From positions 124,001-188,000 of the forward strand of contig NZ_RHHO01000033.1 in the NCBI RefSeq assembly GCF_003710865.1: 64,000 nucleotides of DNA. Direction: 5' to 3'. Under the pieces are notes generated by a model that worked only from the letters and a program-made list of their open reading frames with translations, was not told where the DNA came from and did no database searches. A program made the translations under genes and the position numbers. Below, piece after piece: positions 16,753 to 25,278 of this stretch. Position 1 is the stretch's first letter. Each line of letters starts with the position of its first letter. The stretch comes from Brevibacillus borstelensis (GTDB taxonomy: Bacteria; Bacillota; Bacilli; Brevibacillales; Brevibacillaceae).

Positions 16753-16775
16753 TATATGACAGGAGCTGTCATATA
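16753..16775. promoter_or_regulatory. Perfect palindromic operator next to the WYL regulator
   Basis: Two ten-base arms (TATATGACAG and CTGTCATATA) flank the centre GAG without a mismatch. It lies 72 bases upstream of the regulator and about 200 before the divergent enzyme gene. Confidence 0.75.
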
Positions 16776-16975
16776 TCATGTTCAGTAAGAACTTCAGTAC
16801 CTGGGAATGTCAGATGAGTACGGTCTCACCGCGCGGGACGTCAGCCGGCCGCACTGGGGCAAGTGCGTGGCAGAACGGGCTTTTGAATACTGGCCTTCTT
16901 TTTTTAGGAAAAGAAGTGTACAATCCATCATATAGTTAGAATATTCTGCATAAAAAGGCGGAGGAGGAGCAGATC

Positions 16976-18196
16976 ATGGACTTTGACGTACATCGTTACC
17001 GGAACCACTTTCCTTCCTTGCAGCGGAAGGTTGGGGACAACTGCGCAGCCTATCTGGATGGCCCGGGAGGAACCCAGGTGCCAGCGCAGGTCATCGCCGC
17101 CATCGCCCAGTACTATGAGACAAGCAATGCCAATGCCCACGGCCCGTTTGTGACAAGCGAGGAAACGGATGTGATCGTGGAGAGAACGAGGGAGGGGATG
17201 GCCGCTTTTTTAGGGGCTGCTTCTCCCGGCAGCATTTCGTTTGGGGCCAATATGACCACGCTCGCCTTTTCTCTCAGCAGAGCGCTGTCGCGCCTCATTT
17301 CTGCCGGAGACGAGGTCATCATCACCGATCTCGACCACGAAGCCAATCGCGGACCATGGCAAACGCTGGCTGAAAAAGGAGCAGTCATCCACTCGGTCAG
17401 GATGACATCGGGCGGGCAGCTCGATATGGACCATTTGCAGTCGCTTCTATCCCCCAAGACGAAGATCGTCGCGGTCGGGTACTCATCGAACTCGCTCGGT
17501 ACCGTCAATGACCTGACTGTAATAAGGGAATGGACACGGGCTGTCGGTGCCTGGATGATCGTGGATGCCGTCCACTACGCCCCGCATTTCCCGATGGATG
17601 TGGCGGCGCTTGATCCCGACTTTTTGCTATGCTCCGCCTACAAGTTTTACGGTCCCCACGTCGGTGTGCTGTACAGCCGTCCCGGATTGCTGGACCACAT
17701 TCCGACCGACAGACTCCGGCCGCAGCTGGCGGAGGCTCCCTACCGGATCGAAACGGGCACGTTGAACTTTGCTGCATTGGCGGGGGTGAGAGCAGCCGTC
17801 GATTATATCGCTTCGTTTGGGAACGGTGAAAGCCTTCGCGAGCAGCTCACGAGCGGCATGGCGCTGATCCATGACCATGAAGAGCACGTCGCCCGTTACT
17901 TGTACGACAGGCTTTCAGCCTTGCCGCAGGCAAGTGTATATGGCCAGCCGTTTGGAGAAGGGCTGCGGGCGCCCACTGTTTCCTTCACTGTACAGGACGT
18001 ACATACGGCAGACGTGGCGAAGGCTTTGGGCGAACAGGGACTGTTCGTCTGGGGCGGCCATTTTTACGCCATGCGCGTAGTCGAGACTCTGGGACTCGAA
18101 GATATGGGCGGGCTGGTCCGCGCAGGCATCTCCTTGTACAATACGGTGGAGGAAATCGATCGATTGATTGACTGTGTCGAGGCGTTGAAAAAGTAA
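16976..18196 (+). CDS. Cysteine desulfurase-like PLP enzyme
   Basis: This 406-residue fold-type I PLP enzyme belongs to the cysteine desulfurase-like group. The PLP-lysine is Lys 223 in CSAYKFYGPH, and the aspartate that holds the pyridine ring is in WMIVDAVHYAPH. The TDLDHEANRGPW and SSNSLGTVND segments are also typical. Real NifS/IscS enzymes carry a mobile catalytic Cys loop that I do not find here, so the reaction may be a different lyase or desulfurase on another substrate. GGAGGAG precedes the ATG. It is divergent from the WYL regulator, its likely controller. Confidence 0.85.
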   Translation: MDFDVHRYRNHFPSLQRKVGDNCAAYLDGPGGTQVPAQVIAAIAQYYETSNANAHGPFVTSEETDVIVERTREGMAAFLGAASPGSISFGANMTTLAFSLSRALSRLISAGDEVIITDLDHEANRGPWQTLAEKGAVIHSVRMTSGGQLDMDHLQSLLSPKTKIVAVGYSSNSLGTVNDLTVIREWTRAVGAWMIVDAVHYAPHFPMDVAALDPDFLLCSAYKFYGPHVGVLYSRPGLLDHIPTDRLRPQLAEAPYRIETGTLNFAALAGVRAAVDYIASFGNGESLREQLTSGMALIHDHEEHVARYLYDRLSALPQASVYGQPFGEGLRAPTVSFTVQDVHTADVAKALGEQGLFVWGGHFYAMRVVETLGLEDMGGLVRAGISLYNTVEEIDRLIDCVEALKK

Positions 18197-18212
18197 AAAA
18201 TACAGGATGCAG

Positions 18213-18249
18213 GCAGGCTTTTCTTCGGTTAAAGCCTGCTTTTTTTTTG
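18213..18249 (+). terminator. Rho-independent terminator of the PLP enzyme gene
   Basis: GCAGGCTTT pairs with AAAGCCTGC around a nine-base loop, then a nine-T run. Confidence 0.85.
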
Positions 18250-18398
18250 TGCTTTTTTGTGTGCCGTTTTTTAGTCGAGCAGAAGAATAGCCGGACCGAG
18301 CAAAACAGGGAGTATCGTATATTCCTGCGAGAAAATGGAATGCTGTACGTAGTGGCATTGGGCAAATCCGGTTTGCATGAAGGGAGGTACAGTGCAAA

Positions 18399-19019
18399 GT
18401 GATGGCGATGGAGCCGAGAGATTGCGATATGTCTCCGATGAAACTGCAGGTAGAGAGTGATTTGCAACAGCTAATCCTCGACATCCAGCACAGTTTGGTC
18501 TCGATGAGAGATGAAAATCACTGCGTTCTGGGAAACCTGGACCAGATCAAGCGGGGATTCTTCCAGATTGAATCGACAGCCGCTTCCTTTTATCTCTATT
18601 GTTACTTGGCGCCCTTTACCGATAAATACCCGGATTTATCCCTGACCATCCAACATCTGTCCAGCCGCAGACACGGCGCCTTGATCGTCATTGAGCGAAA
18701 TGAGCCGCTCGACCAATGGATATACAAGGGGACACCGGTTGGGGCCACGGTAAGCAGCTCGCTATTGGAGTCCATTTTTTATCCCGGAAGTCCGCTGCAC
18801 GATGGCGCTGTGCTGATCCAAGGAAACTCGATTGTCTCAGCGGGGAATGTGCTGCCTCTCTCCGACAACAATCTGGGTGATCCCAGCCTCGGTACAAGGC
18901 ACCGCGCTGCCTTGGGATTGACAGAACGGAGCGACGCGCTCGTGCTCGTGGTTTCCGAAGAGACGGGAAGAGCTCGCTTTGCCTATCAGGGAAAACTGTA
19001 CCCGCTGCCGACTGTGTAA
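18399..19019 (+). CDS. cdaS: Diadenylate cyclase CdaS
   Basis: The 206-residue protein has an N-terminal helical region of about 60 residues and a DAC domain with the catalytic LHDGAVLI (DGA) and GTRHRAALG (RHR) motifs. It makes c-di-AMP from two ATP. The absence of membrane helices and of a DisA helicase-like domain, together with the length, matches CdaS, the sporulation-specific cyclase whose N-terminal helices are autoinhibitory in Bacillus. GGGAGG lies 11 bases before the GTG at 18399; the ATG just after is an alternative. No clear sigma-G promoter was found. It stands alone, without a CdaR partner. Confidence 0.88.
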   Translation: MMAMEPRDCDMSPMKLQVESDLQQLILDIQHSLVSMRDENHCVLGNLDQIKRGFFQIESTAASFYLYCYLAPFTDKYPDLSLTIQHLSSRRHGALIVIERNEPLDQWIYKGTPVGATVSSSLLESIFYPGSPLHDGAVLIQGNSIVSAGNVLPLSDNNLGDPSLGTRHRAALGLTERSDALVLVVSEETGRARFAYQGKLYPLPTV

Positions 19020-19113
19020 GAACAATGCGTGCAGCGGGTTTTCGTTATGCCATCCGCCCGGCAGCCACCCCTTTTTGCAAAGAGGGGCGACAACGTATCA
19101 CATTAATTCCGAC

Positions 19114-19142
19114 TTGACATATATGTATTATATGATTTATCT
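19114..19142 (+). promoter_or_regulatory. Candidate sigma-A promoter of the 92-aa gene
   Basis: A consensus TTGACA is followed after 17 bases by TTATCT, 58 bases before the start. The spacer is very AT-rich. Confidence 0.5.
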
Positions 19143-19199
19143 TTACACATAATCCTTTTCGTCAACATGGCACGTATAGCGCGATTGGGAGGAATCGAT

Positions 19200-19478
19200 A
19201 TGGAATTTTATTGTCCCGCATGCGAGCAGGCATTCTCGAAAAAAGAGGAGATATGCAGTCATTTGACGTCCTTTTTTCAATCCTTGCACGGCAAAAAAGT
19301 GTGGCGAATCCGCTTTCTTCATCATCATCCGTATCACATTTACAGCGATGAGCAAATCTACGAAATGCTGCAGAAGCAGCCGTTGACGGTCACTCATGCC
19401 ATGTGTTTGACAGATTTTGATTCCGACTTGTGTACGGGCACTGACTCCCTTGGCAAAACCGTTTCGATTTTTGACTAG
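19200..19478 (+). CDS. Small C2H2-like zinc-finger protein, 92 aa
   Basis: The protein begins MEFYCPACEQAFSKKEEICSHLTSFFQSLHG. This has a CxxC pair followed by two His in a finger-like spacing, then a His-rich FLHHHPYHIY segment. A zinc site is likely. I know of no assigned function. The ATG at 19200 is preceded by GGGAGG at seven bases; an upstream in-frame ATG has no site. It is a single gene, with the long repeat island directly downstream. Confidence 0.65.
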   Translation: MEFYCPACEQAFSKKEEICSHLTSFFQSLHGKKVWRIRFLHHHPYHIYSDEQIYEMLQKQPLTVTHAMCLTDFDSDLCTGTDSLGKTVSIFD

Positions 19479-19539
19479 AAGCTGAGATTTTCAGTGCTGG
19501 GAGAACCGACAGGTTTTTAGAAAGCCTGGACAGATTTCT

Positions 19540-19622
19540 GTTTCAGTCCAGGACGAAGACTGGCACGGAGAGTGGGCCCAGGCTTTTCTTCACCACAGCT
19601 TTTCTTTTTTAGCGGTTGGACG
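19540..19622. repeat. Repeat module shared with 20255 and 26345
   Basis: A segment containing AGGACGAAGAC (19549) and ending near CACCACAGC resembles the segment at 20255-20312, which has AGGACGAAGAC and CACCGCAGCC. The end also resembles 26345-26385. By eye the first two share about three of four bases over some 55 positions. Confidence 0.5.
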
Positions 19623-19844
19623 GGCTTTGGTGAAGGAGATGAAAAAGGAGAAAACCGCTCAAGGTTCGGTGGGACACTGCGGGGAGCTGTACTGGCCGGC
19701 TCCATTCCAAAAGCAAAACCGCGTCCAAAAGCAGCCTGCTCGGGGGAGTGTCCCAGAGTTGGACGCTTAAAAGCGTGTTTTGCTTTTTCCATTTCGCCCG
19801 GGAAGTGTCCCAAAGCCCTTCGCGGTTTTCTCCTTTTTCATCTC
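19623..19844. repeat. Long hairpin repeat element, full copy
   Basis: Positions 19636-19658 and 19822-19844 are perfect 23-base inverted repeats beginning GAGATGAAAAAGG. The similarity of the two arms goes on inward with interruptions: GGGACACT near 19681 matches AGTGTCCC near 19804, AAAAGCAAAAC matches GTTTTGCTTTT, and GCGTCCAA matches TTGGACGC. The whole forms a near-palindrome of about 210 bases. Positions 19623-19748 recur at 26399-26525. No protein is supported in it. Confidence 0.75.
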
Positions 19845-19867
19845 TACAGATGCTGGATTCTATCCAA

Positions 19868-19899
19868 AAAACCGTTCGGACATAAGCCCGAACGGTTTT
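19868..19899 (-). terminator. Strong hairpin, terminator-like on the minus strand
   Basis: AAAACCGTTCGG and CCGAACGGTTTT are perfect 12-base arms with an eight-base loop. On the minus strand a run of six T follows the stem. It may stop read-through from the MalT-like gene, or belong to the repeat island. Confidence 0.5.
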
Positions 19900-20096
19900 G
19901 AGCGAGGCTGGCTTGAAAGAGGCTTGCTTGAAAGGAGGTTCGAATCAAAGAACCGCCGTCAACTTACCGGGATCAGGTTTGCCGCGAGCCATAGACAATC
20001 AGAAGTGAGCTTGCTGAAAAACCTTGACTTGATTCTTTTGGCGCCATGAAATAGCCCGCAAGCATTTTAAAGCTGGAAGAAGCCATTCTGCTCGCC

Positions 20097-20297
20097 AGAG
20101 AAGCCTGTTTCCAGTCGGAGCGACTAGCGAAGTCCCACCCAGCGGAGCAGTGATCCCGAGGAAACAGAATCGCAACCTATGAATCCGCTGCGAAGCTGCG
20201 CGCCGTTTTGCGATTCCCTCGGGATCATTGCGGAGCGGACAGTCTCCGCTGCCCTGCAGGACGAAGACCGGAGCGCAGAATGGAAACAGGCTTCTCT
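20097..20297. repeat. 201-bp element with 17-bp terminal inverted repeats
   Basis: The ends AGAGAAGCCTGTTTCCA (20097-20113) and its exact complement TGGAAACAGGCTTCTCT (20281-20297) bound a segment with further inner arms (TGATCCCGAGG and CCTCGGGATCA; GAATCGCA and TGCGATTC). It has no reading frame. A related end, AGAGAAGCCTGTTTCCATTC, occurs alone at 26549. This is MITE-like in form but has no visible target-site duplication. Confidence 0.7.
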
Positions 20298-20384
20298 GCA
20301 CCGCAGCCGCTAAAAAAGCATCCTAGCTTTGCAAACATTCTCTTACAAACGCAACTCGTTTGCTAGTCAAAAAGGGGCAAACCG

Positions 20385-22991
20385 CTAAGGAGCAATCAAC
20401 CCCAAATCCTGCGCCTTCAGCAAAGCTTGCGTCCGGGAGGAAACCCCCAGCTTCCCGTAAATGCGGTTCAAATACACCTTTACTGTCCCCACGGTTAAAT
20501 CAAGCTCTGCCGCGATCTGTTGGTTGGTTGCGCCTTGTCCCAATAGTCCGAGAATGACGCTCTCACGCTGGGTAAGCGGCTCCAGAAAACCGTCGGCAGG
20601 AAGGGCAGGAGGACTACCGGCTCGCGGCTTCCCTGCGGCAAACCGATCCAGCAGATTATTTACATAGTCCCAGGAAACTCCTTCCCACTCCTGGCGTTTC
20701 GCAACGATTCTCCGCTGTTTCCCGTAATCCCGCAGCAAGCGGGCCATCCTTTCTCCCTCGTCCAGGAAGCTGCGAATATAGCCGTTTTGCTCTCCGAGGG
20801 CGAGGGCTTCATGCAGGTAGCGGAATGCTTGCAGGCGGTGCCCCAGCTTATGATGGATCAGTGCCTGGAGAACCGGGATTTCCACCATGCTCAAAAGACA
20901 GCCATCGCGTTTGCCCAAAGGCTTGAGGGTTTCCAATATGCGCAGTGCATCGGTGGTGTTCCCTTTTGCCTCCAAAAGACGGACAAAAGTCAGATACTCC
21001 AGCTCCTTGTCCAGCGTCGGTTTATCCTGTGCGGACAGGTGAAGCAAGTCCATGACGCGCTCTGCCTCCGATGGATTGTCTTCCAAAAGATCGATCCGCG
21101 CCCGAAAGGCGTACAGAGAAGGCAGCCAGTGATATTCCGTCCATTCTTTCACAGTGACAATTGTTTCGTCGATCGCTTCTTTTGCAGAATCGTACTCGCC
21201 TTTTACCAGGCGCAAGCGGGCAAGCGTAATCCGATTGGGGACGAGCAATCCGGCCACCTGCTTTTGGAGGGCGATCCATTCCACCTGCTTCAGAAGCGTC
21301 CCGCTGTCTTCCTGCCTGTCCCAATCATAGTACCCTTCGGCGAGGGCCTGGACTACATACAGGTTGATCAAGGAATCCTGCCAACCGTGGGATTGGAGAA
21401 TGGCAATGAATCGTTTGCCCACTTCTTCTGTTTGTGCAGAGAGCAGTCCCTTGAGTCCAAATGCAGTCCGCCTGATGAGCGGTTCACTCGTATTGAAATT
21501 CAGATTGTAAAAAAGCGGATTTTCCGGCAAGACGTCATAGATGAGATCGGCATGGGCGAACCATTCCTCAAAGCGACGCGTAGAGAACACGAGATTGGCT
21601 TTGACAAAAAAGATGCCGCTCCGGATTTCCTGACGCTGCTCTTCAGTGACATCCGCTATGCTCCGTTCCAAATCGTCCAGCAGCGGATCGACGCGGTCGA
21701 ATTTTCCGACGACATTCAAGGAAAAGGCGTAGAGCAGCAGCAGCACGGGGGAAAGAGTCCTGACGGGATCGGGAAACGCTTCGAACCAGCGGAGCAGGGT
21801 GGAAAATTCGCCTCGCTTCAGCACTGTGACGATATGCTGCTCCAGCCACTTGACCGCCAGCGCATAGTCTTTGGCGAGCAGGGCATGCTCGATGGCCTCA
21901 TCCATCATCTGGCGTTCGGCAAAACACGCGCTTGCCCTCCGGTGAAGCTCGCTCCATGCCTGAGGATGCTTGATGAGCAGTTCCTTTTGCAGAAATTCCG
22001 AAAACAAATGGTGGTACCGATACCAGGTGCGTTCTTCATTTAGCGGGAGAATAAACAGGTTCAGAGTAATAATGCGCTGCAGCATGGCATGGCTGTCCGT
22101 CCTTTGCAGCACAGCATCGCAGCTTTGAAAGTCCAGTCGCTGAAGCACGGAGGTTTGCAGCAAAAAGTCGTGAATATCCTCCGGCAGTCCGGAAATGACT
22201 TCGTGCAACAAGTAATCGGCGACATTTCGGTCATACCCGGACATTCGCTGCAACAGCCGGTCGTAGTTCGAGCTGGCGAGCAGGGAGATGGCAAATAGCT
22301 GCAGTCCCGCCACCCAGCCTTCGGTAAATCCGAGCAATATTTCAAGCTCGCTCGAAGAAAGGGACAATTGCGCTACATCCTTGTAAAAATGGGCAGCTTC
22401 CTCCCGCGTGAACAGGAGTGAAGGAGCGTCAATCTCGTTATATTCGCCGCGTACTTTCCACTTTGCTGCAGAGAAAGGCAGGGCGGCGCGGCTGGAAAGG
22501 TACAGATGGATGTTTCCAGGAAGATATTCAATCAGGTAGGAAAGACTTTCATGGATCTGCTGATTCGCAATCACATGCAAATCGTCCAGAATCAAGCTGG
22601 CGTGATCCGGCAGCAAATCCAGCTCGTTGATCATGGCGTCAATCATCGTATAAACAGAGCTGCCGGAGAGCGAATCGAGCAAGGGAGTCATGCGCTCAGT
22701 CAACTGCGGGCAACAAGCGGAGGCGAGTGAGTAGGCCACGTATCGCCAGAACCTGCTGAGGTCATTGTCTTTTTCGTCCAACGATACCCAAGCCGCGCGG
22801 ACGTTTGTGTGGAAAATCCATTGCCCTAAAAGCGTTGTTTTGCCAAAACCGGCAGGAGCGCAGATAGATGTCAGGCGGCAGTGCTGGCCGGTGCTGAGCA
22901 TCTCCAGCAAATGTCCTCGGTTCACGGCTTTATCCTTGAATACAGGCAGGTTGATCTTCGTTTTTAACAGCACATCGGCAGGATTAAGCAT
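20385..22991 (-). CDS. MalT-like LuxR-family regulator
   Basis: This 868-residue regulator is of the LAL/MalT type. It has an N-terminal ATP-binding STAND-like domain with Walker A APAGFGKTTLLGQW (about 48-60) and LASLILDDLHV-like Walker B (ASLILDDLHVI). A long helical TPR-like central region follows, then a C-terminal LuxR helix-turn-helix (LTQRESVILGLLGQGATNQQIAAELDLTVGTVKVYLNRIYGKLGV, shown in part by LTQRES and GTVKVYLNRIYGKL). The ATG at 22991 has GGAGGG upstream. It is divergent from the tctBAC operon and is its likely activator; that link is inference from position. Confidence 0.88.
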   Translation of the reverse strand: MLNPADVLLKTKINLPVFKDKAVNRGHLLEMLSTGQHCRLTSICAPAGFGKTTLLGQWIFHTNVRAAWVSLDEKDNDLSRFWRYVAYSLASACCPQLTERMTPLLDSLSGSSVYTMIDAMINELDLLPDHASLILDDLHVIANQQIHESLSYLIEYLPGNIHLYLSSRAALPFSAAKWKVRGEYNEIDAPSLLFTREEAAHFYKDVAQLSLSSSELEILLGFTEGWVAGLQLFAISLLASSNYDRLLQRMSGYDRNVADYLLHEVISGLPEDIHDFLLQTSVLQRLDFQSCDAVLQRTDSHAMLQRIITLNLFILPLNEERTWYRYHHLFSEFLQKELLIKHPQAWSELHRRASACFAERQMMDEAIEHALLAKDYALAVKWLEQHIVTVLKRGEFSTLLRWFEAFPDPVRTLSPVLLLLYAFSLNVVGKFDRVDPLLDDLERSIADVTEEQRQEIRSGIFFVKANLVFSTRRFEEWFAHADLIYDVLPENPLFYNLNFNTSEPLIRRTAFGLKGLLSAQTEEVGKRFIAILQSHGWQDSLINLYVVQALAEGYYDWDRQEDSGTLLKQVEWIALQKQVAGLLVPNRITLARLRLVKGEYDSAKEAIDETIVTVKEWTEYHWLPSLYAFRARIDLLEDNPSEAERVMDLLHLSAQDKPTLDKELEYLTFVRLLEAKGNTTDALRILETLKPLGKRDGCLLSMVEIPVLQALIHHKLGHRLQAFRYLHEALALGEQNGYIRSFLDEGERMARLLRDYGKQRRIVAKRQEWEGVSWDYVNNLLDRFAAGKPRAGSPPALPADGFLEPLTQRESVILGLLGQGATNQQIAAELDLTVGTVKVYLNRIYGKLGVSSRTQALLKAQDLGLIAP

Positions 22992-23253
22992 GCTCCCTCC
23001 ATGAAGGTGTTTTTCCAAGCGTCAACATGGATGAAAACCCTGAGTATTTCGGTTATTCCCATTATAGCCCATCTTCCCTGAGCAAAAAGAAAAACATTCG
23101 GGTCCGAGTAAGGCAAAAGATGATGCCAGCAAAACGAGAAAAGTCCCAAGGGATTCAATAGCTCGCCAAACGGTGGCGAGTTTTTGTTTTCACGTAACAC
23201 TATAGGCCTCTGTGCCATAGGCTGTTGTATGGTTCAGATGCTGAGGTGATGAT

Positions 23254-23721
23254 GTGAGACTTCCGTATAACCTGCCTGACTTTTTTGGTGCCTTGCTATC
23301 CATTGCGATCGGAATCGTCGTCAGCCTGGAGGCTTTTCGCCTGCACGCATATTCTCCCTCACAGTATGTCGGGGACCACACCCTGCCCGCCACCTTGGGG
23401 CTTCTGCTCATCACGCTAGGCACGGGATTGCTTTTTCATTCCTTTCGGGACAAAAAAGAAGAGAGGAAGACTGATGCAGAGAGTGGCTTCCGGCCAAAGA
23501 GCGTACTCCCTTGTCTTCTTGTGCTGCTTCTCTACGCGCTGGTGATTGACATTGTGGGATATGTGCTGGCTACCTTTCTGGCTTCCATTGCCTTGTTTCG
23601 CGTCATCGGCTCGTACAAATGGAGCCGTTCCATCGCGATGGCGATTGTCCTGACGGGGTGCTTGTACGCGGTTTTCGTGGTTTGGCTGAAGATTGCGTTT
23701 CCGACCGGATTCTTCTTTTGA
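23254..23721 (+). CDS. tctB: Tripartite tricarboxylate transporter, small membrane subunit TctB
   Basis: The 155-residue protein has four hydrophobic helices with a basic, polar loop (FRDKKEERKTDAES) after the second, as in TctB subunits. It works with TctA and a periplasmic-type binding protein in a secondary, ion-coupled importer for di- or tricarboxylates. It starts at a GTG with GAGGTG upstream. The start of tctA follows after 13 bases, so translation may be coupled. Confidence 0.85.
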   Translation: MRLPYNLPDFFGALLSIAIGIVVSLEAFRLHAYSPSQYVGDHTLPATLGLLLITLGTGLLFHSFRDKKEERKTDAESGFRPKSVLPCLLVLLLYALVIDIVGYVLATFLASIALFRVIGSYKWSRSIAMAIVLTGCLYAVFVVWLKIAFPTGFFF

Positions 23722-23734
23722 AAGGTTGCTGCTT

Positions 23735-25252
23735 ATGGATACCTTGCATCTTCTGCTGTCCGGCTTTGCGGAGGCCCTGACGCTGGAAAATGTGTTGATG
23801 GCTGCTCTAGGCGCTCTGGTCGGGACCTTTGTAGGCGTACTGCCCGGACTGGGGCCTACATCAGCTATTGCCATCCTGCTTCCGGTTACGGCTGTTCTCG
23901 AACCTACGCAAGGCATCATCATGCTGGCCGGCATTTACTACGGGGCCATGTACGGAGGCTCCACGACAGCGATTTTGCTGAACATTCCGGGAGAGCTGTC
24001 CTCGGTGCCGACCTGTCTGGATGGATACCCTCTGGCGAAGCAGGGGAAAGGCGGACCGGCTTTGGGCATCTCGGCTATCGGCTCGTTTGTGGCTGGAATC
24101 ATGGGCGTGATCGGGCTTGTCTTTTTTGCTCCCGTCCTGGCGGATCAAGCACTCAAATTTGGCCCGCCCGAATACTTGGCCTTGATGGTGCTGGCCTTGA
24201 CCTTGATGGTCAGCCTCTCCGGGGGTTCTTTTCTCAAGGCGTTCATCATGGGGGCATTCGGGTACGCCCTGTCACTTGTCGGACTGGGTCCTTCCACGGG
24301 GGTCCCCCGGTTTGATTACGGCAGCGCAAAGCTGGTCGGCGGCCTCGATATGATCAGCATTATCATCGGGTTGTTTGCCATCACGGAAGTATTGAAGGGA
24401 ATCGAGGAAAAACGGGTGACGACGGTGATCGGCAATCCGGGGAGCGTTTACCCGTCCAAGGCTGATCTGCAAAAAAGCGTAAAGCCGATGGTGCGGGGAG
24501 GACTCGTAGGTTTTTTCCTCGGACTTCTGCCGGGCTGCTCGGCCGCTATTACGTCGTTTCTCGCCTATGATCTGGAGAAAAAGGTATCGAAACACCCGGA
24601 ACGGTTTGGCCATGGGGCGATGGAGGGGGTAGCTGCGCCGGAAGCGGCAAACAACGCGACGAGCAGCGCCGGTTTTATTCCCCTGTTCTCGTTGGGAATC
24701 CCTTCTTCACCGCCGCTCGCCATTCTGTTGGCGGGATTGATGATTTACGGTCTTACGCCGGGACCCGTGCTTTTTGAGCAAAATACCACATTCGTCTGGG
24801 CGGTAATCGCCTCCATGTTCGTGGGAAATGCCATGCTCCTGGTGCTCAATCTGCCGATGGTCTGGCTGTGGGTCAAATTGACGAGAGTGCCGTATGGAAT
24901 AATGGCCCCGATCATTTTGATCTTTTGCACCATCGGGGCCTATTCGGTAAGAAACAGCATGTTCGACGTCTTCGTCGCCTTTCTTTTTGGCGGGCTCGGG
25001 TACCTGTTCTCCACGTATAAATGGCCCGTGGTACCGCTGGTGCTCTGCTTCATCCTCGGACCGCTCCTCGAGGAGTCGCTCATCCAGACGGCGGCCATGT
25101 CAGCGGAGGGACTGGCGATTGTCCTGCAGCGCCCGATCTCATCGGTGATCCTTGTTGCGGCCGCAGCGCTGCTGATCATTTCTCTTGTGTTGAACAGGCG
25201 GACGCAAAAGAGGGTGCAGGAAGAGCGGGAGCGGGGAATAGACGTCAGCTAG
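23735..25252 (+). CDS. tctA: Tripartite tricarboxylate transporter, large membrane subunit TctA
   Basis: The 505-residue protein has about twelve membrane helices. The family blocks GTFVGVLPGLGPTSAIAILLP, YYGAMYGGSTTAILLNIPGE and the second-half repeat GFFLGLLPGCSAAITSFLAYDLEKK with PEAANNATSSAGFIPLFSLGIP are clear. It forms the translocation path. The ATG at 23735 has AAAGG upstream; an earlier in-frame start overlaps tctB and lacks a site. Length is as expected. Confidence 0.92.
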   Translation: MDTLHLLLSGFAEALTLENVLMAALGALVGTFVGVLPGLGPTSAIAILLPVTAVLEPTQGIIMLAGIYYGAMYGGSTTAILLNIPGELSSVPTCLDGYPLAKQGKGGPALGISAIGSFVAGIMGVIGLVFFAPVLADQALKFGPPEYLALMVLALTLMVSLSGGSFLKAFIMGAFGYALSLVGLGPSTGVPRFDYGSAKLVGGLDMISIIIGLFAITEVLKGIEEKRVTTVIGNPGSVYPSKADLQKSVKPMVRGGLVGFFLGLLPGCSAAITSFLAYDLEKKVSKHPERFGHGAMEGVAAPEAANNATSSAGFIPLFSLGIPSSPPLAILLAGLMIYGLTPGPVLFEQNTTFVWAVIASMFVGNAMLLVLNLPMVWLWVKLTRVPYGIMAPIILIFCTIGAYSVRNSMFDVFVAFLFGGLGYLFSTYKWPVVPLVLCFILGPLLEESLIQTAAMSAEGLAIVLQRPISSVILVAAAALLIISLVLNRRTQKRVQEERERGIDVS

Positions 25253-25278
25253 ATACACAAGTACGGGAGGAATTTTGG

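Noticed and set aside
19572-19901. A 109-codon frame and its antisense partner within the hairpin repeat, with similar frames at 26276-26680.
   Set aside because: The similarity follows from the DNA repeat itself; the frames have no ribosome sites and the two copies read different ends.
19931-19980. GGTTCGAATC near 19937 looks like a tRNA T-arm.
   Set aside because: No acceptor stem, anticodon arm or D-arm could be fitted around it.
20097-20297. An insertion sequence.
   Set aside because: There is no transposase frame and no target-site duplication; only a MITE-like or RNA-hairpin reading is supported.
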